From Gymnorhina tibicen (lineage: Eukaryota; Chordata; Aves; Passeriformes; Artamidae), in the NCBI GenBank assembly GCA_013399875.1, contig VXAZ01007505.1, forward strand, positions 889,795-953,794: DNA of 64,000 nt, in the 5' to 3' direction. Each line of letters opens with the position of its first letter. Within the stretch, counting starts at the first letter, position 1. The notes below the pieces were generated by a model. That model searched no databases. It saw only the letters and a program-made list of their open reading frames with translations, and was not told the DNA's origin. The translations under genes were made by a program, and so were the position numbers. Shown here one piece after another: positions 26,001 through 38,741 of the stretch.

Positions 26001-29000
26001 CAGGTATCTGATGGAGGGAATATTAAAAGCGATGAGTTTTTCTCATCCAAAAGTCAATAAATTTTTTTTACAGTTCATTGCTCCAGGTAGGGAAAGCTAT
26101 TCTCTCCCTTTGTTTCAAGTAGTATGCCGGCCATTAAAGCTCTTCCCTTTTTCCATGGGTTGAGATACAGGTACAACAACTTCACAGGGTTATTTCAAGA
26201 CCTGTGTAGTGTAAATTTTGTTGCATGTAAAAAGAATTCTGATTAATATCTCAGAACATTTAAAGGAATAAGTGACATAATGGGTTACATTCATCACAGG
26301 GCTCTTTTATCACAAGTAGTGTATGAAAGAGAGGAAGGAGTCCTGGAGCTGCCTACCTCATAGCAAACATCTGTACAGTCATCAGGAGGGAGAGCTTGCC
26401 ATACTTATGGACACATCTGGTAGCAGATTTTCTTATGAAGGAATATGTATCAGGCAATGACAGATCTCTTGCTGAAAGTAACCTCCTGAGCAATGTTTGG
26501 CTTCTCAGCAGCTGTGTTTAGTTGAGGATTCCAGCTGAAGATAGCAACATTTGCAATCACTAGAGGCTGAAAACTGGGATTGAATGATTAACAGCTTTCC
26601 TTTATTACTCAGCTAGATGACTAATATTAATTGCACTGAAGCAGATTTGCATGCAGTTCAGGTTTACATAATGATTTGGTATAAGTATAGTAAGTATTTA
26701 CCTTAAGGGAGGATTGCAGGAAGTGTAGATGTGTATTCTCTCCTTTCTTTCCCTCTTCCTATCATATTCTGTCCAGCTTTCCACACACATGCTGTATTTT
26801 TCAGTTCAATTTCCACTCTTTCTAAGCTTGTATGAATGCTTAGAAAATACGTGCTTCCAAAATAGGATCCCAGAAGCTCCAGCATCTGCTGCATTTCTAG
26901 TAACCGTTCACTTCAGTATCTAATGTGGCATAGACCAAGGGCAAGAGAAAGGGAAAAGAGTGAATACTGTTGGCAGAGAAGGTCAATTTTTCATTTTCAA
27001 TAATTAATCCAATGAATTTGTTCAAATAAATTATTTGTATTTCTTTCAGTATGCTGCAAGTTCCTAGAACCATGCATGAAATATTAAAACATGGAACAAC
27101 AGCTATAAAAAGTGAAACCATATAGAAACACTTAAAAAAACCCCTATAGCTCAGTCAAAACAAACAAACAAACAGTTTAAAAAACCCCAAAAAAACCCTG
27201 TAAGGACACTTTTAAAGAAACACCAGAAGAAAAATCCTCATCTTACTCCCCAAATCTTACTTTATCCAAACAGAGCTTTCTGCTCTATATTCAAGACTTA
27301 AGAGAACCCTATCATTTTGAGCACTGGTGAAAACAGTTTGGGTTTGGTTTTTTTTTGATCCTGTGAAAAAAGTCACATGCTTAATTGTTATTCATAACTG
27401 AAGTTCCTTCTATTCAGAATCAGGCATTTTGTCTACAGAAGAGATAATTTCATTTCAAATACCTGATACACCAATTAGACTACATGCACTTCTTCACCTT
27501 ACAGTCTTACACACTTTTTGATGTGAGACTACCACTCTGATGTACCAAAACTGAGTCCCAGATACAGATTCTCCTGCGGTTTTGCCCTGTTTGGTCTGAT
27601 TTTTACCCTAGAAAAAAAAGTCTGATTCGCCTGTATCTGTGTCTTCATGGTAAAGGTAGTTAAAAACAGTCAATGTGACGAAGGCCATCACAGCATCATC
27701 GTATTGTTGATCCTGATATAATACACCCTGGGAAGAACCAGAAATAGGGGCTTATGTTGTTGCATTAAAACAGCTACATGATTTTTGGATTGATGTCACA
27801 CTGCCCAGGTCTTGGCTCAGAGGTTGCATGAAATGAGAATCTGTCTGCCTACAATGTCCCACTCAGCTGTGCATTTTGATTGACTTTTTCCTACATTAAC
27901 TTCAGTGAAATTTCCTCTATCACAGGCTTCAGTGGGCTGAAGCTTTCAGAGTATCTTGTTACCTTTTGTTTCTAGTTCCTCTAAAATCTGATGATAGTGC
28001 CAGCTCTTCTGTCATACCAGACTTGTCTACTACTGTTTTACCACTTCTAATTCCAATCTAAATATTATTAAAGAAATGTTGAAGTACATTTTAGTCATGG
28101 CACTCCTTATGTGGCATATGTAGCCTCCATATGTATCTTTAAAATAGTTTGTTTTGACTAAAATATGTGTGTTCACTCAGTAATTTATTATGTAGATAGA
28201 ATTGGAGACAACATTACAGATGAGCAATTATTCTTTAAATTTGTAATAAAATATTTTCGAGTCTTACACTTTGTTCATAGTTTTTATAAAAACCCACAGT
28301 TTCCCATGTAACAGTAGAAGGTTGATCTTTCTGAAGCTTGGTTTTTACCAGTAGACAACATAAATGTAAACCATTGCTTTCACAGGATTTGTACACTTTT
28401 CAATCCAAATAACAGAACTTAAGAGCTAACTACTTAGACTAGAGTCAATAAAATAGTTACATCCATCACTTCACTGTACTCTGCATTTCCAGATTATCAA
28501 ACATTACAAGGAAGAGTTATTTTTGATCAGAGATGCTTAGCTAAGAGAACAAACTCCTTTCATGAACACTACAAACAAGTCCAACAGGTATTTTTTTCCA
28601 AATGGTTGAAAAAGAGCAGAATATGCACAGGACCCTGATTAAGGATAGTAGTTGTCCTCATGGGAGAAAGGATCAGTAGGAAGAGTCCTTAAAAACAGGT
28701 GATTATTAAGGAAAAGTAATTTCAAACACATCATAGGATGGTGGGTGTTTTGTGTGTTTGTATGTGTAAGAAAAGACACGTGTTTTAGTGGAAAGACAAA
28801 TACAGAAGCAAAACCACTCTTTTTTTGCAGGTCAAGTAATGTCAGGAGGCTTTCTTGACTTGGTCTCTGTGAGTTGGGTTTACAGAAATGGTTGGTCAGT
28901 ACAGTGAGCTTACATGAGTGCATAAAGAAGTGACATCTGCAAAGACCTTTTTAAGTATTCCTTGCTGACAAAGGGGAATATTGGTACAGCAAAGAAATTC

Positions 29001-29222
29001 TGCAAAGAGAAGAAACAGGCAAAGGAACACCACTAAACGTATATTTTTGCATAATTTTAGCACACCAACGGACATTGTAATATTTCTTGAGGGAGGGAGG
29101 TTCAGGACAATTTAACAGCATTTGGTTCCTTAGATATACTTAGTGGTATACTCATGCAATCAATTTCTTCACTGGTAAAGCCCTCCCCTGCTCTCTCTGA
29201 CACCAGGGCAGTCTAGCACAGA
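23071..29222. other. Unique AT-rich DNA, no gene recognised
   Basis: Non-repetitive sequence with short simple-sequence runs such as CAAACAAACAAACAG near 27163. No exon, transposon or RNA gene was recognised. Confidence 0.5.
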
Positions 29223-29227
29223 ATAAC

Positions 29228-29569
29228 CGTCCTGGTTTCAGCTGGGATAGAGCTCATTTTCTTCTTAGTAGCTGGTATAGTGCTGCATTTTGGATTCAGC
29301 ACGAAGATAATGTTGATAACACATCGACTGTTTTGGCTGTTGCTGAGTAGTGCTGATAATAAGTCAAGGAGTTTCAGTCCCATGCTCTGCTAGTGAGGAA
29401 TGGCACAGGAAGCTGGGAGGGAGCATGGCCAGGACAGGTGACCCAACCTGGCCAAAGGGATGTTCCACACCATAGAGCACCATGCCCAGCATGTAAACTT
29501 CAGGAGCAATCATATTGTACATCACTCATTTCTCTGGGGTTTTATTCTCATCTTTCTCTCTCTTTTTCA

Positions 29570-29605
<36 letters not shown>

Positions 29606-29761
29606 GCATACATTTTTAAATTTAATTTTTAAACTGTTGTTATGTCAAGCCATAAATTTACTATCTTTCCCCCCCAGTTCTCTTTTTCTCTGGGGAGGAC
29701 AGTGAGGAGCGAGTGAGTGGCTGCATGATATTTAGTTGCTGATTGTGGTTAAACCATGACA
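29228..29761 (+). mobile_element. Solo LTR, avian ERVL type
   Basis: The sequence follows the common bird ERVL LTR: GTCCTGGTTTCAGCTGGGAT at the start, then AGCTGGTATAGTGCTG, GATAACACATCGACTG, AAGCTGGGAGGGAGC, an ATT microsatellite, and AAACCATGACA at the end. The first base appears mutated (CG instead of the usual TG). Flanks ATAAC (29223-29227) and ACAAC (29762-29766) fit a 5-bp target duplication with one change. No internal retroviral genes are present. A 79-codon frame at 29393-29632 is LTR sequence. Confidence 0.9.
29573..29605 (+). repeat. (TTA)n microsatellite inside the ERVL LTR
   Basis: About eleven uninterrupted TTA units. The same position holds an ATT-type repeat in other members of this LTR family, including the copy at 43.5 kb (shorter and interrupted), so it was probably brought in by the element and then expanded. 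Confidence 0.9.
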
Positions 29762-29766
29762 ACAAC

Positions 29767-32700
29767 TTTTTGACACAATTTGACATAGTAAAACTTGTAT
29801 TGTTATGGATGTTTATGGGTCAAAATCATTAAATTGCTCTTGACTTTAAAACACCTGTCAAAACAAAGCCAAAACCCAATTACAATCAACCCACGTCATC
29901 CAAGTCAGTATAGACCTGTGTAGAGTTTTCTCTGGTAAGGTAGAATAATTTCTTAAAATAACCTTGCCAAGGAAGGAAACACTTTCTATAAATAATTCTT
30001 AAGAGCGAAGTTGCACAAGACAGCTAAGTCAATCACTATGAAAAGAAAAGGTCCTGCTCCTCTTCAGATTTTCTTTCCTGTTTATTTTTCTTTTTTTGCT
30101 TAACCAATTTAACTTAATACAACACCTACATGCTTTTGTTACAGCGTGTGAGAAGAGGGATTTTTTTTCTACTCTTTTCATGATAAATCCCCTCATCGTT
30201 AAGCTCCAGAGACCATATAAGGGAAGAATAGTGGACTGCTAAAAGGAGAAGTGAAGATACCTGCTCTACATTTCCTATAGCTGCACCCTAACTGTGCCTG
30301 TGGATATCACCTATGTCTACTGGCAGTGCTGACCTGACACCTTGTATGTAATAAACCTTTGAACCCACTCACCTGAACAATTAATTATAAACATCTCTAC
30401 TCCCCACCACATCACACATCCTCTAGAACATCTGAATATCAGTAATGTCATCCTCCTATATTCTCACTTTTGGTGAGAAAAAAGGCCTGATCCCCTCATT
30501 ATACCATTCACTTTGATGAAGAGAAGAAAATATGTCCTTCATTACGTGATCTCATCCTGTTGATCACAGGCATCTTTCCAACTCCTCCTTAAGGATACAC
30601 CATTTAAATAATTAGTCATGCTAGGGAATGGAGGAAGATGGTACTTTGGCAGACGATTACTAATAAGTCAGAAAAGTGCAGTCCTCAGTTGAGAAAACGG
30701 TAAGGTGGAGCAGAGTGAAGAGCTCTGGCATATGTCTGCCTAAGTTTTTCACACATTTTCTTTGCAATCACAGTAAATATCATTTTGAAGTTCATTTGTG
30801 TAAAATAATGTTGCTTTTTTTCCTGTAGGCTGATAGAACCACCTAGAACTTGATCTGACTGTCATGCAAAATCATGATTAACTTTAATTGGTGATGGAAA
30901 CTGGTTATAGATTTTGTCTTAATGCTGACACATCCAATTGCTTTTAGAACAGACAGACTTTCTAGACCCCTGAGTTTGAGTCTATGCTTACAGATGATGA
31001 GAAACAGCGATATGAGAGAATCTTATTCTTATAAGGATGTTAAAAGACATTTAAAGAAGACGGGAGAGAAGAAAGAATATATACTCCAAGGGTGTGGTTT
31101 CGTCACTGGATTAAGGAGCTATAAAACTGGGCTGCTGCCACAAATAGTGTTCCTCCTCCCTTCCTGAGATCCCATACTTGTACATCTTCCAAGTCAGATC
31201 AGCTCTCTGACTCAGGTGAAAAACAAGGGATTTATTTATCTGCAGTCAGCTCTCTGCCACTTTGACTCACTGAGAAGCCAGACAAACCCAGTACTGATGC
31301 AAGTGATGATTGTGAAAACTACCCTAAGGGGATATGATGGAGTTCCAGAAGATCAGAAACTCTTGACATTATTGTTCAATGCAAACAAAGTGTGTTCCTC
31401 CTCTCAGGAGAGGACCAGTTTGTTTCTCTGAGGTTTATAGTCTCATCTAACTAATTGTAGTCATTTTAATTTCTTCTCTCCATTTTGAAAAATCTACGTT
31501 GTGATTTGTTTTAATAACTAGTTCATAAATGATATTTATTATTTTAAAAGATTTTGTTATGCTTTCTCACCTGCTGCCCATAGTTTACCAATTCTTAATA
31601 ATGCAGAAGACACTCAATTAACAATCTGAGATATTTATTCACACTCTCACCTTTCTTTATTATGCCCTGGAATCTGTGAAGTACCAGAATTTGTCTCAGT
31701 TGGTGAGTGTCACCTGCAGTAGTGGCAGGCCACAGAACAATTTTGACAGCCTAGAGGAATCATGTGCAGGAGAAAGATGCCGTACATGTTCCTGTGATAC
31801 TGACCTCCAGAGAGCCAGCATAACACCTTTGAAAATGCCCATGAACTGCAACAACATGAAAATTCCTTAATGACCAATTTAAATTAAAAAACAGTCTATA
31901 ATTACATTAATTAGCAATTTTGACCGGACTTCTGGCAGCTTTAATTAATTATGGATGCCAATAGGTTCAATGAGCTATTAGGGATGTCAATGACTAGCCC
32001 AGTTAAAAGAATGCTTTATATGTTTGCCTATTTCTTTCTTAGTTTGACCACCCTCTTCATTCTGTCCTGCACAAAGAATTTGTGGTGAAAAGGCTTTGAT
32101 AAAAGCATTTACTTTTGGCTAAATGTTCTTGCTTAGTTACTAACTTACTTACGTGGCAAAATTGAATAAATCAGTCCTAAAGCACAGAGTAATGACAGAG
32201 GAAGTAGACTGAATAAATTTCCCAGGTACCTAGGAGTCATGGAAGATGGTGTCTCAAGACCACTGTAACAACAACTGAGCAAGCTCATGAAGCACAGGAT
32301 GTCACACTACTATCTTGAAGACTCTTTATGGATTAAGATATCCTTAATATAATTAACTTCACAAATTCAGGTATTGCCTTGTTCTATGTAATGTGCTACT
32401 AGACTTGTAATTAGCTTCTTACAAAAACTTTGCTTTTCTCTTACATGTCTTTATTCAAGAAAATCTTCAGCTTTCTTCTGTCTATCTGAGATTATGAAGA
32501 GGTTTTAAGTATGGCTAAATATTTAAGGTTAATCTAAGTGTTTCAATTCTTTTGTGACTTGAAAAAGCAAGAGGATCAGACTACAGAGCTGCACTAACGA
32601 GTCTATTCTGTTGCTAATTGGTCTGAAATCTTCTCATCTCTGAACATTTTTATCTGGTAGTGTCTTAAATCTTGAGGCACTCAGATCAGCAAGAATGCTC

Positions 32701-35700
32701 CAAGTCCTACTGTGCTTGTATAGATATAGTCACTTCTGCGATTTCCAGCTTGCTTTATCTTGGCCATAGCATACAATAGAAACTCAAACCAATCTTTAAA
32801 GCACTTCCTTGGCCACTATGTCCCTAGACTTTCTACTGCTTTTCTGTTTTCCCCTCCAAGTGTGCCTCAGTGTTTTCGCTCTCAGTCCCAAATAATTTGT
32901 GATCCGGAAAGGCTACAGAGACGATATTTTTTAATATGAGAATGAGTTTACAAAGTAGATTAAGTTTGTCGTTACAGAAACAAACAGTTCTTTAAGAGAG
33001 TCTAACTAGAGAAGTGGTTATTTCATAGTTATGTAATTGTGAAATACTCAAAAAAGAACAAGAAGCTCCAGTGCAGCTTAAGAATATACTGTCTCACTCT
33101 GTTCATTAGAGTGATGCCAAAAAACTGGCATCTCAAGGCAGTATTATCCTTCCAAGTGCATAGCTGCAGAGCAACAGTATGCAAATAATAAGAGAAAATT
33201 AAGTTTGTTTTAATTAGCACAACATGGGCTGCAAATATCATTAATGAACTATATTTCATTTGCTAATTCAAACTTCCAGCATGACAGGAACTTATTTCAA
33301 ATTCTGCACTGAATTCCCAATAACTTCTACTAGGCCAGAAAGAAGAAGAAAAGCTTCTCTCTGCTTCCAAGTGCAGCCTTTTCAGGACAAGATTGGTGGA
33401 CAATCTGTGTTTTGTCTTCTTGATTCACCCTTTCCATCCTGACTCTGTGAAGGCCTATGCCAGGGGTTTGCCTTGCCTCCACATGTAACTATCCAAATGG
33501 AAGGTTTCTAAGTAAAACATACTGATAAGAGACCACCAATATACATAAACCCCTGACTAACCACACCAGGTAACATCATGCCGTGATATCTGAGGCAATT
33601 CCAGATGACCCATCATGGTTTTTGGCACAGGGTAGGTCCAAAAGCCGTAGAGACTTAAAAATTTGGAGTGTAGCTGAGCTAAATAGCAGGGACTTTAATT
33701 TTTTTCAGCCTAGAGGTCCTCATCCAACCATAAACCCTTCAAAAGAAAAGAAAAATAAATGAGATTTGTCCAGCTGGATAAGCTAAACCTATAAGAGGAA
33801 TAAATCATCTGGAGTACACAAAAATAAATACAGCCTAGTTTGCTACTGATTTGTGTCTTACACTGTGTTGGCAGTGATCTGATTGGAGATGTTTTCTTGT
33901 GCGTGGACAGAACCTGAGTCTCTCTTCCACCCTCATATTCCGCCATATGTAATAAATTGAGAACTCACCCTTTTCCTCTGTAGGAAGAAATCTATGGACT
34001 CTGTCCTTCCTTCTCTTAGCTGTCTATTTTGTTAATATTTGGAAGCATTCCTACCATTTTGATAAATTTATTTAAGTGAGTTATCACTTAAAGGGATTAA
34101 TTTTGTTTAAATTTTGTGGGGTTTTTTAGTGGTGAGGAGGAGAGAGACAGACATTTACTTAAGGGTGTATTTGCACAAGCTGCATCTTCTTAGTACGTAG
34201 GACATAGCTTCATTTTCTAAAAAAATGTGCTTGTGCTCTGAAAGTTCATGATCCTTTCAACATAGTGAGCATGACATCAGTACACACAAGCAATTGAGTA
34301 GTCAGCAATTCACATCTAAACATTAAGGTATATCTGAAATGCCTAGTCATTATGATAATAAGTTCAAATGTATCAGTATAGGGAAATAAGCATAAGCAGA
34401 CATGATAGTATATCTCAAGCTGGGCTGTTCAAAGATTATCCACCTGTAACACCAGAGGAAAAATGTTACAGACTGGCATTCACACCAGAAACAAGGGAAA
34501 ACAGAAATTTATTGCCAGTCACAAAACTAATCAGAACTGAAGCAAGCAAAAAATTTGATAAACTTTGTGTTAAATTCAGGTCTAATTTAATGCAGCAGAC
34601 CTCCTCAGTTTGATAACACAACACAAATTAAGTCCTTTGATAATTCTTAGAAGTTCTACTTATTAGTATGAAATACATAAAGAACAAAAAATGTCTCTGA
34701 CATTCAGTCATCTTAACGAAGCAGGTAATTCAGCTCCATCTATTTTTTCTTTTTTTTAATTTTTGCTTTTACACCCCAAGATAAAAAGCAGAAAAAAGAT
34801 TTAGAGAAAATCTTCAGTCAGGAATCTGGGTTTTGTATCCTCTGACAGTATCCTAAAACGTACTTGAGATTTTTTAAGCAAACAGAGCACTACCATGAAA
34901 TTTCCAAAGGCTGCATCTTATTTTCAAAGTATCTAGAACCCCTAAGCATCTTAGATTTATGAATGTGTTCAAGGACTCCCCAACTCTTATGGAGTTTTAT
35001 CTTATTCAGCCTTATTGCTGAATTCTGAGACACAAGACTTAAATACTTTTATTTGTCTTGCAGTTCTTTTAGAAATTTTCCCCACTGAAAATAATGGAAA
35101 TTCACCAATTTTGTTGTCTGCTTATATTTATTAATGCACACTAGTGGATTTAATTTATAATAGGATAGAATTTCTCTTGCTACAGTAGAATTTCCATTCA
35201 GATTTTTGTAAAATTTTTAAACACTGCAGGCAAGGCAGACTTATAATAGTGGGAAAATAATATCATTTTCTGTTAAAAATAGATGATGAAATTATTCACG
35301 TGGAACAAAATAGAAATTCTGACAAACCAAAAAACTAAAATGTTACAGCAAAATAATTTATTTCACCTGAGTCTGACAATTAAATCCTATTTTTATATTC
35401 TCTTTATTAAGTTAATATATCTTAATTACAAGACTAACCCCCACCCCAAGAAACCATTTGGTATAAACACATAATAAATTTTAAAAATTAAGTGCTTTTT
35501 TAAAAAACATGGAAATTAAATTACTAGTCTCCTATGGAAATGTGGACTCTCACTTTCTTAAAGTAACTGGTCTTCCACAAAGATTAAACTGTAGATTAAA
35601 AAGATAAGGCTGATAGAGAACTCTGAAAGGTTAAAGAAAAAGGGAGATTTCATGGACCTTCCTGGCAGACTGGAGAGGTTTGCAGAGAGATCAACCTCAA

Positions 35701-36927
35701 CCTATTGATGAAACTTAATGACATGTTTAAGATATATAGGACTAGATACCATCTAGCAAAGGTCCTTACCATCAGTCACTTCAGCTTGTACTAGAATCTA
35801 CTATCAGTTATTGCAGTTTTTACTTTCCTTTCAGCCACTCTTTGATGTGTTTATGGGTGATAAGGGGAGGGAGGCAAAGAGGATAGATGGATAAATTTAT
35901 TATTCTTTACACTACATAAAACCACAAAGAAAAATGCTGCAAAATATAAGCTCTGTCAAGACCAATAACTGAGTATCTTCAAGTATAGAGAGTTTCCAAG
36001 GCAGAGAAGTTAAAAGCAGTGGCCAAAGATCTGCTTCATTATCTTAGTGTCACCTCTGTAGTCTTAGGCATGTGAGTGATCACTAAATAAAATTAATTAT
36101 TTAAAATCTTTTGTTCATAAACTGTGTATTTGTTTAAGGAGCTTGCTGAAGATGGTAGAATAACAGTTAAATTAAGTCCATAGCAAGAGGACCATAACAA
36201 AACAGAATTACATTACATTGACTATAACCCAGGACCACAGCAACTTGACATGAGCAAGGCCTCTGAAACCAACTGCAAAACAAATAGCAACCATCAGAAT
36301 TATCAAGTCACTTATCTGTGATTCCTGAAAACAATTAAATTCCATACCCACGAGAGGCAATTTAGCACTTACATATGAAATCAGTTTATGTGACTGGTTA
36401 CACCATGATACATTTGCTTCACTCTACAGTGAAACTTGTCAAAAACATTCTTAGTTTCTCACTATACACACTGAATGGAACTAAGGAAACATTTCAATTA
36501 TTAATAATGATGAGTAATAAGCTACAGCTTATTTTCCCAGGTCATTTATGTCTTTCATGTGGGGATGAAGAAGAATTTTAATTTTGTCACTGTCATTACC
36601 AAGACAACAACAGAAGCACAGTAAGAAACTTGTCTGTATAATCAATCTGATGTTTTAATATGCTTGGGTTGGCACATTTGATTGCAATGCATAACCTCGA
36701 AATAAAACCAAAGCTGTATTATATAGGCTTTGAATATCTCAGTCTGATTAAGGCTGAAGCTCTGTGATTTTTTTATGTCCCAGAAAGTCTATAAGGTATC
36801 CTAAAACTACACATCATAAAGTAGTTTTAGAAGAAACATATTTATTTAAGAAATGCTTTAATGACTAGTAAAAGTAAGCAAATTCTGAAAAGCTGTTTAG
36901 GTATCTAGCCCTATTATAAGAATTTAA
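29767..36927. other. Unique AT-rich DNA, no gene recognised
   Basis: Non-repetitive sequence without recognisable exons, transposons or RNA genes. Open frames are at most about 81 codons. A homeodomain-site-rich stretch at 31868-32000 is listed separately. Confidence 0.5.
31868..32000. promoter_or_regulatory. Possible conserved non-coding element
   Basis: Dense TAAT/ATTA cores (ATTACATTAATTAGCAATT, TTTAATTAATTATGG) in otherwise complex unique sequence. It resembles vertebrate developmental enhancers bound by homeodomain factors. This rests on sequence texture only. Confidence 0.2.
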
Positions 36928-38025
36928 GGCCAGTCAATGGAGCCTGATGGGATTCATCCTGGGGTAGTGAGAGAGTTGGGTGAGGTTCCTGTGAGACCTT
37001 TCTCAGTTATTTATCAATGGTATTGAAGATCTGCAGAGATCCCATTCAACTGGAAGCTAGCAGATGTTATTCAGACTTCAAAAAGGGCAAGAGAGAAGAT
37101 CCTAGTAATTATAGGCCTGCCAGTCTTTGGTGCCTGCTAAAATTACAGAGAAGATTATTCTGTGAGTTATCGAAAAACGCATGAAAGGACAATGCAGTCA
37201 TCTGTCAAAGCTGATGTGGGTTTATGGAGGGAAAGTCATGCCTTACTAACTGAGTATCCTGACAAAGTTACCTGCCATGTGGATGGAAGCAAGATAGTGG
37301 ATGTGTTTTTGAATGCCAGGATTTTTTTCATTTTAACAAAGCTTTTAACACCATCTCTCACATATCCTCCAAGACAAAATGTCCAGCACACAGATAGACA
37401 TATACACATCACAATGAGTGAACAACTGGCTGAAGAGTTAGGCTAGAAGAGTTTCTAGTAAATGGAGTAATATCTGGCTAGTAGCCAGGTATTAGTGGGA
37501 TTCCACATGACTCAATTTTAGGGGCCCTTTTATTCTCTTCAATATTTTTATCAATGACCTGGACAGGGGAGTTGAGTGCACACTGCTTGCCAACAAAATT
37601 TGGATAAACTGTTGATTAGCTTCAAGAGAGATCTTGATGGACTAGAGTCCTGGGCAGGCACAAACCATATGAAATTGAACAAGGACACATGCCAGATTCT
37701 GCACCTGGAACAATGTGATCCTGGATATATGCATAGAATGGGTGTACAAGAGGCAGAAAGGAATATGGGGGTTTTGGTTGACAGCAAACTCAATATGAGT
37801 CAACAATGTACCCTGGCAGACAAAAGGTCAATCATATCCTGGAGTGCATGAAGTACAGTATAGCTAAGCAGTGGAAAGGAGTGATTGTCCCACAATACAG
37901 CATTGGTGCAGTCTCAACTCATGTCCTAATCGCAGTTTTGAGCCCCACAATGTAAGAAGGATATAGAAATATTAGAATGTGTCCAGAGGAGAGCAGTAAA
38001 GATCACGGAAGGACTAGAGGAAAAG
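36928..38025 (+). mobile_element. CR1 LINE, 3' part of ORF2 (decayed), left of nested LTR
   Basis: Plus-strand CR1. The start AATGGAGCCTGATGGGATTC and the translated motif KKGKREDPSNYRPAS (about 37077-37125) are the CR1 reverse transcriptase region. A frame at 37576-37851 keeps the downstream block with CQILHLEQ and GVLVDSKLNMSQQC. The catalytic FADD segment expected after FINDLD (about 37551) is missing: the frame passes from INDLDRGVECTLLAN straight to the following region, so this copy is dead even apart from its frameshifts and stops. It is truncated at the 5' end, as most CR1 copies are. An LTR interrupts it at 38026. Confidence 0.9.
38020..38025. repeat. 6-bp target-site duplication, left copy (GAAAAG)
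   Basis: Pairs with GACAAG at 38320-38325, with one difference. Joining across the LTR restores the CR1 reading at this point, which supports both copies. Confidence 0.7.
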
Positions 38026-38319
38026 TGTTGTGATAATGAGCGACGCAGAGTCCCCAGGCAGGTGCAAAGGAGAGCCCCTTTACTGCAAAAACCCGGCCTT
38101 TTTGAGCAGTTAGCTGGTTATCTGTTTACATAGTTTTAAGGCACAACAAACATAATTCAACCAACCACCATACACCACGATGTGAGCACGCTATGGTCAC
38201 ACAGCATGTTTTTCTACTCTTAATTCAGCTGTGTCTCTTTCCCAAAGTCCTTTTCTACTTAGCTGAAGTAACAGGCCTGAGCCATGATTTTACAAAGGCA
38301 GTAAGGCCTTCCTGCAACA
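38026..38319 (-). mobile_element. Solo LTR (class II-like) nested in CR1
   Basis: The 294-bp element has perfect 5-bp inverted ends, TGTTG and CAACA, and 6-bp flanking duplications (GAAAAG/GACAAG), the length usual for class II (ERVK/alpharetrovirus-like) elements. Read on the minus strand it begins TGTTGCAGGAAGGCC, has a TTAAAACTATG TATA-like region, then a variant poly(A) signal AGTAAA (plus positions 38079-38084) about 55 bp before the end. That order sets the orientation. No internal genes remain. A related 5' end lies at 7477. Confidence 0.85.
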
Positions 38320-38741
38320 GACAAGACTCAGGAGGAGTGGCTGAGGATATTTAGTTTGCTCAGCTTAGAAAAGAAGAAACTGAGATGTGGCATTGCTGTC
38401 TACAACTTCGAAATGAAGGTGAGTAGAGAACTAAGTGCTGATCTTTTATCTCTGGTCTGTTGAGGGATGCGGGAGAATGGCTTAAAAAGCTGTATAATGG
38501 GGATACATCCATTCACATTGGATATTAGGAATACGCAATTTATTGAGAAGGTGAGTCAATCATTAGAACAATCTCCCCAGGTAAGAGTCCATGGCCCAAA
38601 GTCTGTTGGTGTTCATGATGTGTGTATACAATATTCTTTGATATATGTTTTTGCCTCTAGGTTTTTTGTATGGAATCAGGGTTTGGACTTGATCTTCTTG
38701 AGTCCCTTCCAAATCACAATAAGCTATGATTCTGTTATTCT
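38320..38741 (+). mobile_element. CR1 LINE, 3' end, right of nested LTR
   Basis: Continuation of the CR1 copy from 38025. The translated remnant EEWLRIFSLLSLEKKKLR matches the C-terminal end of CR1 ORF2. The 3' UTR follows, and the element closes with AAGCTATGATTCTGTTATTC, a decayed form of the CR1 terminal 8-bp repeat. A 106-codon frame at 38467-38787 lies in the UTR and is not a gene. Confidence 0.88.
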
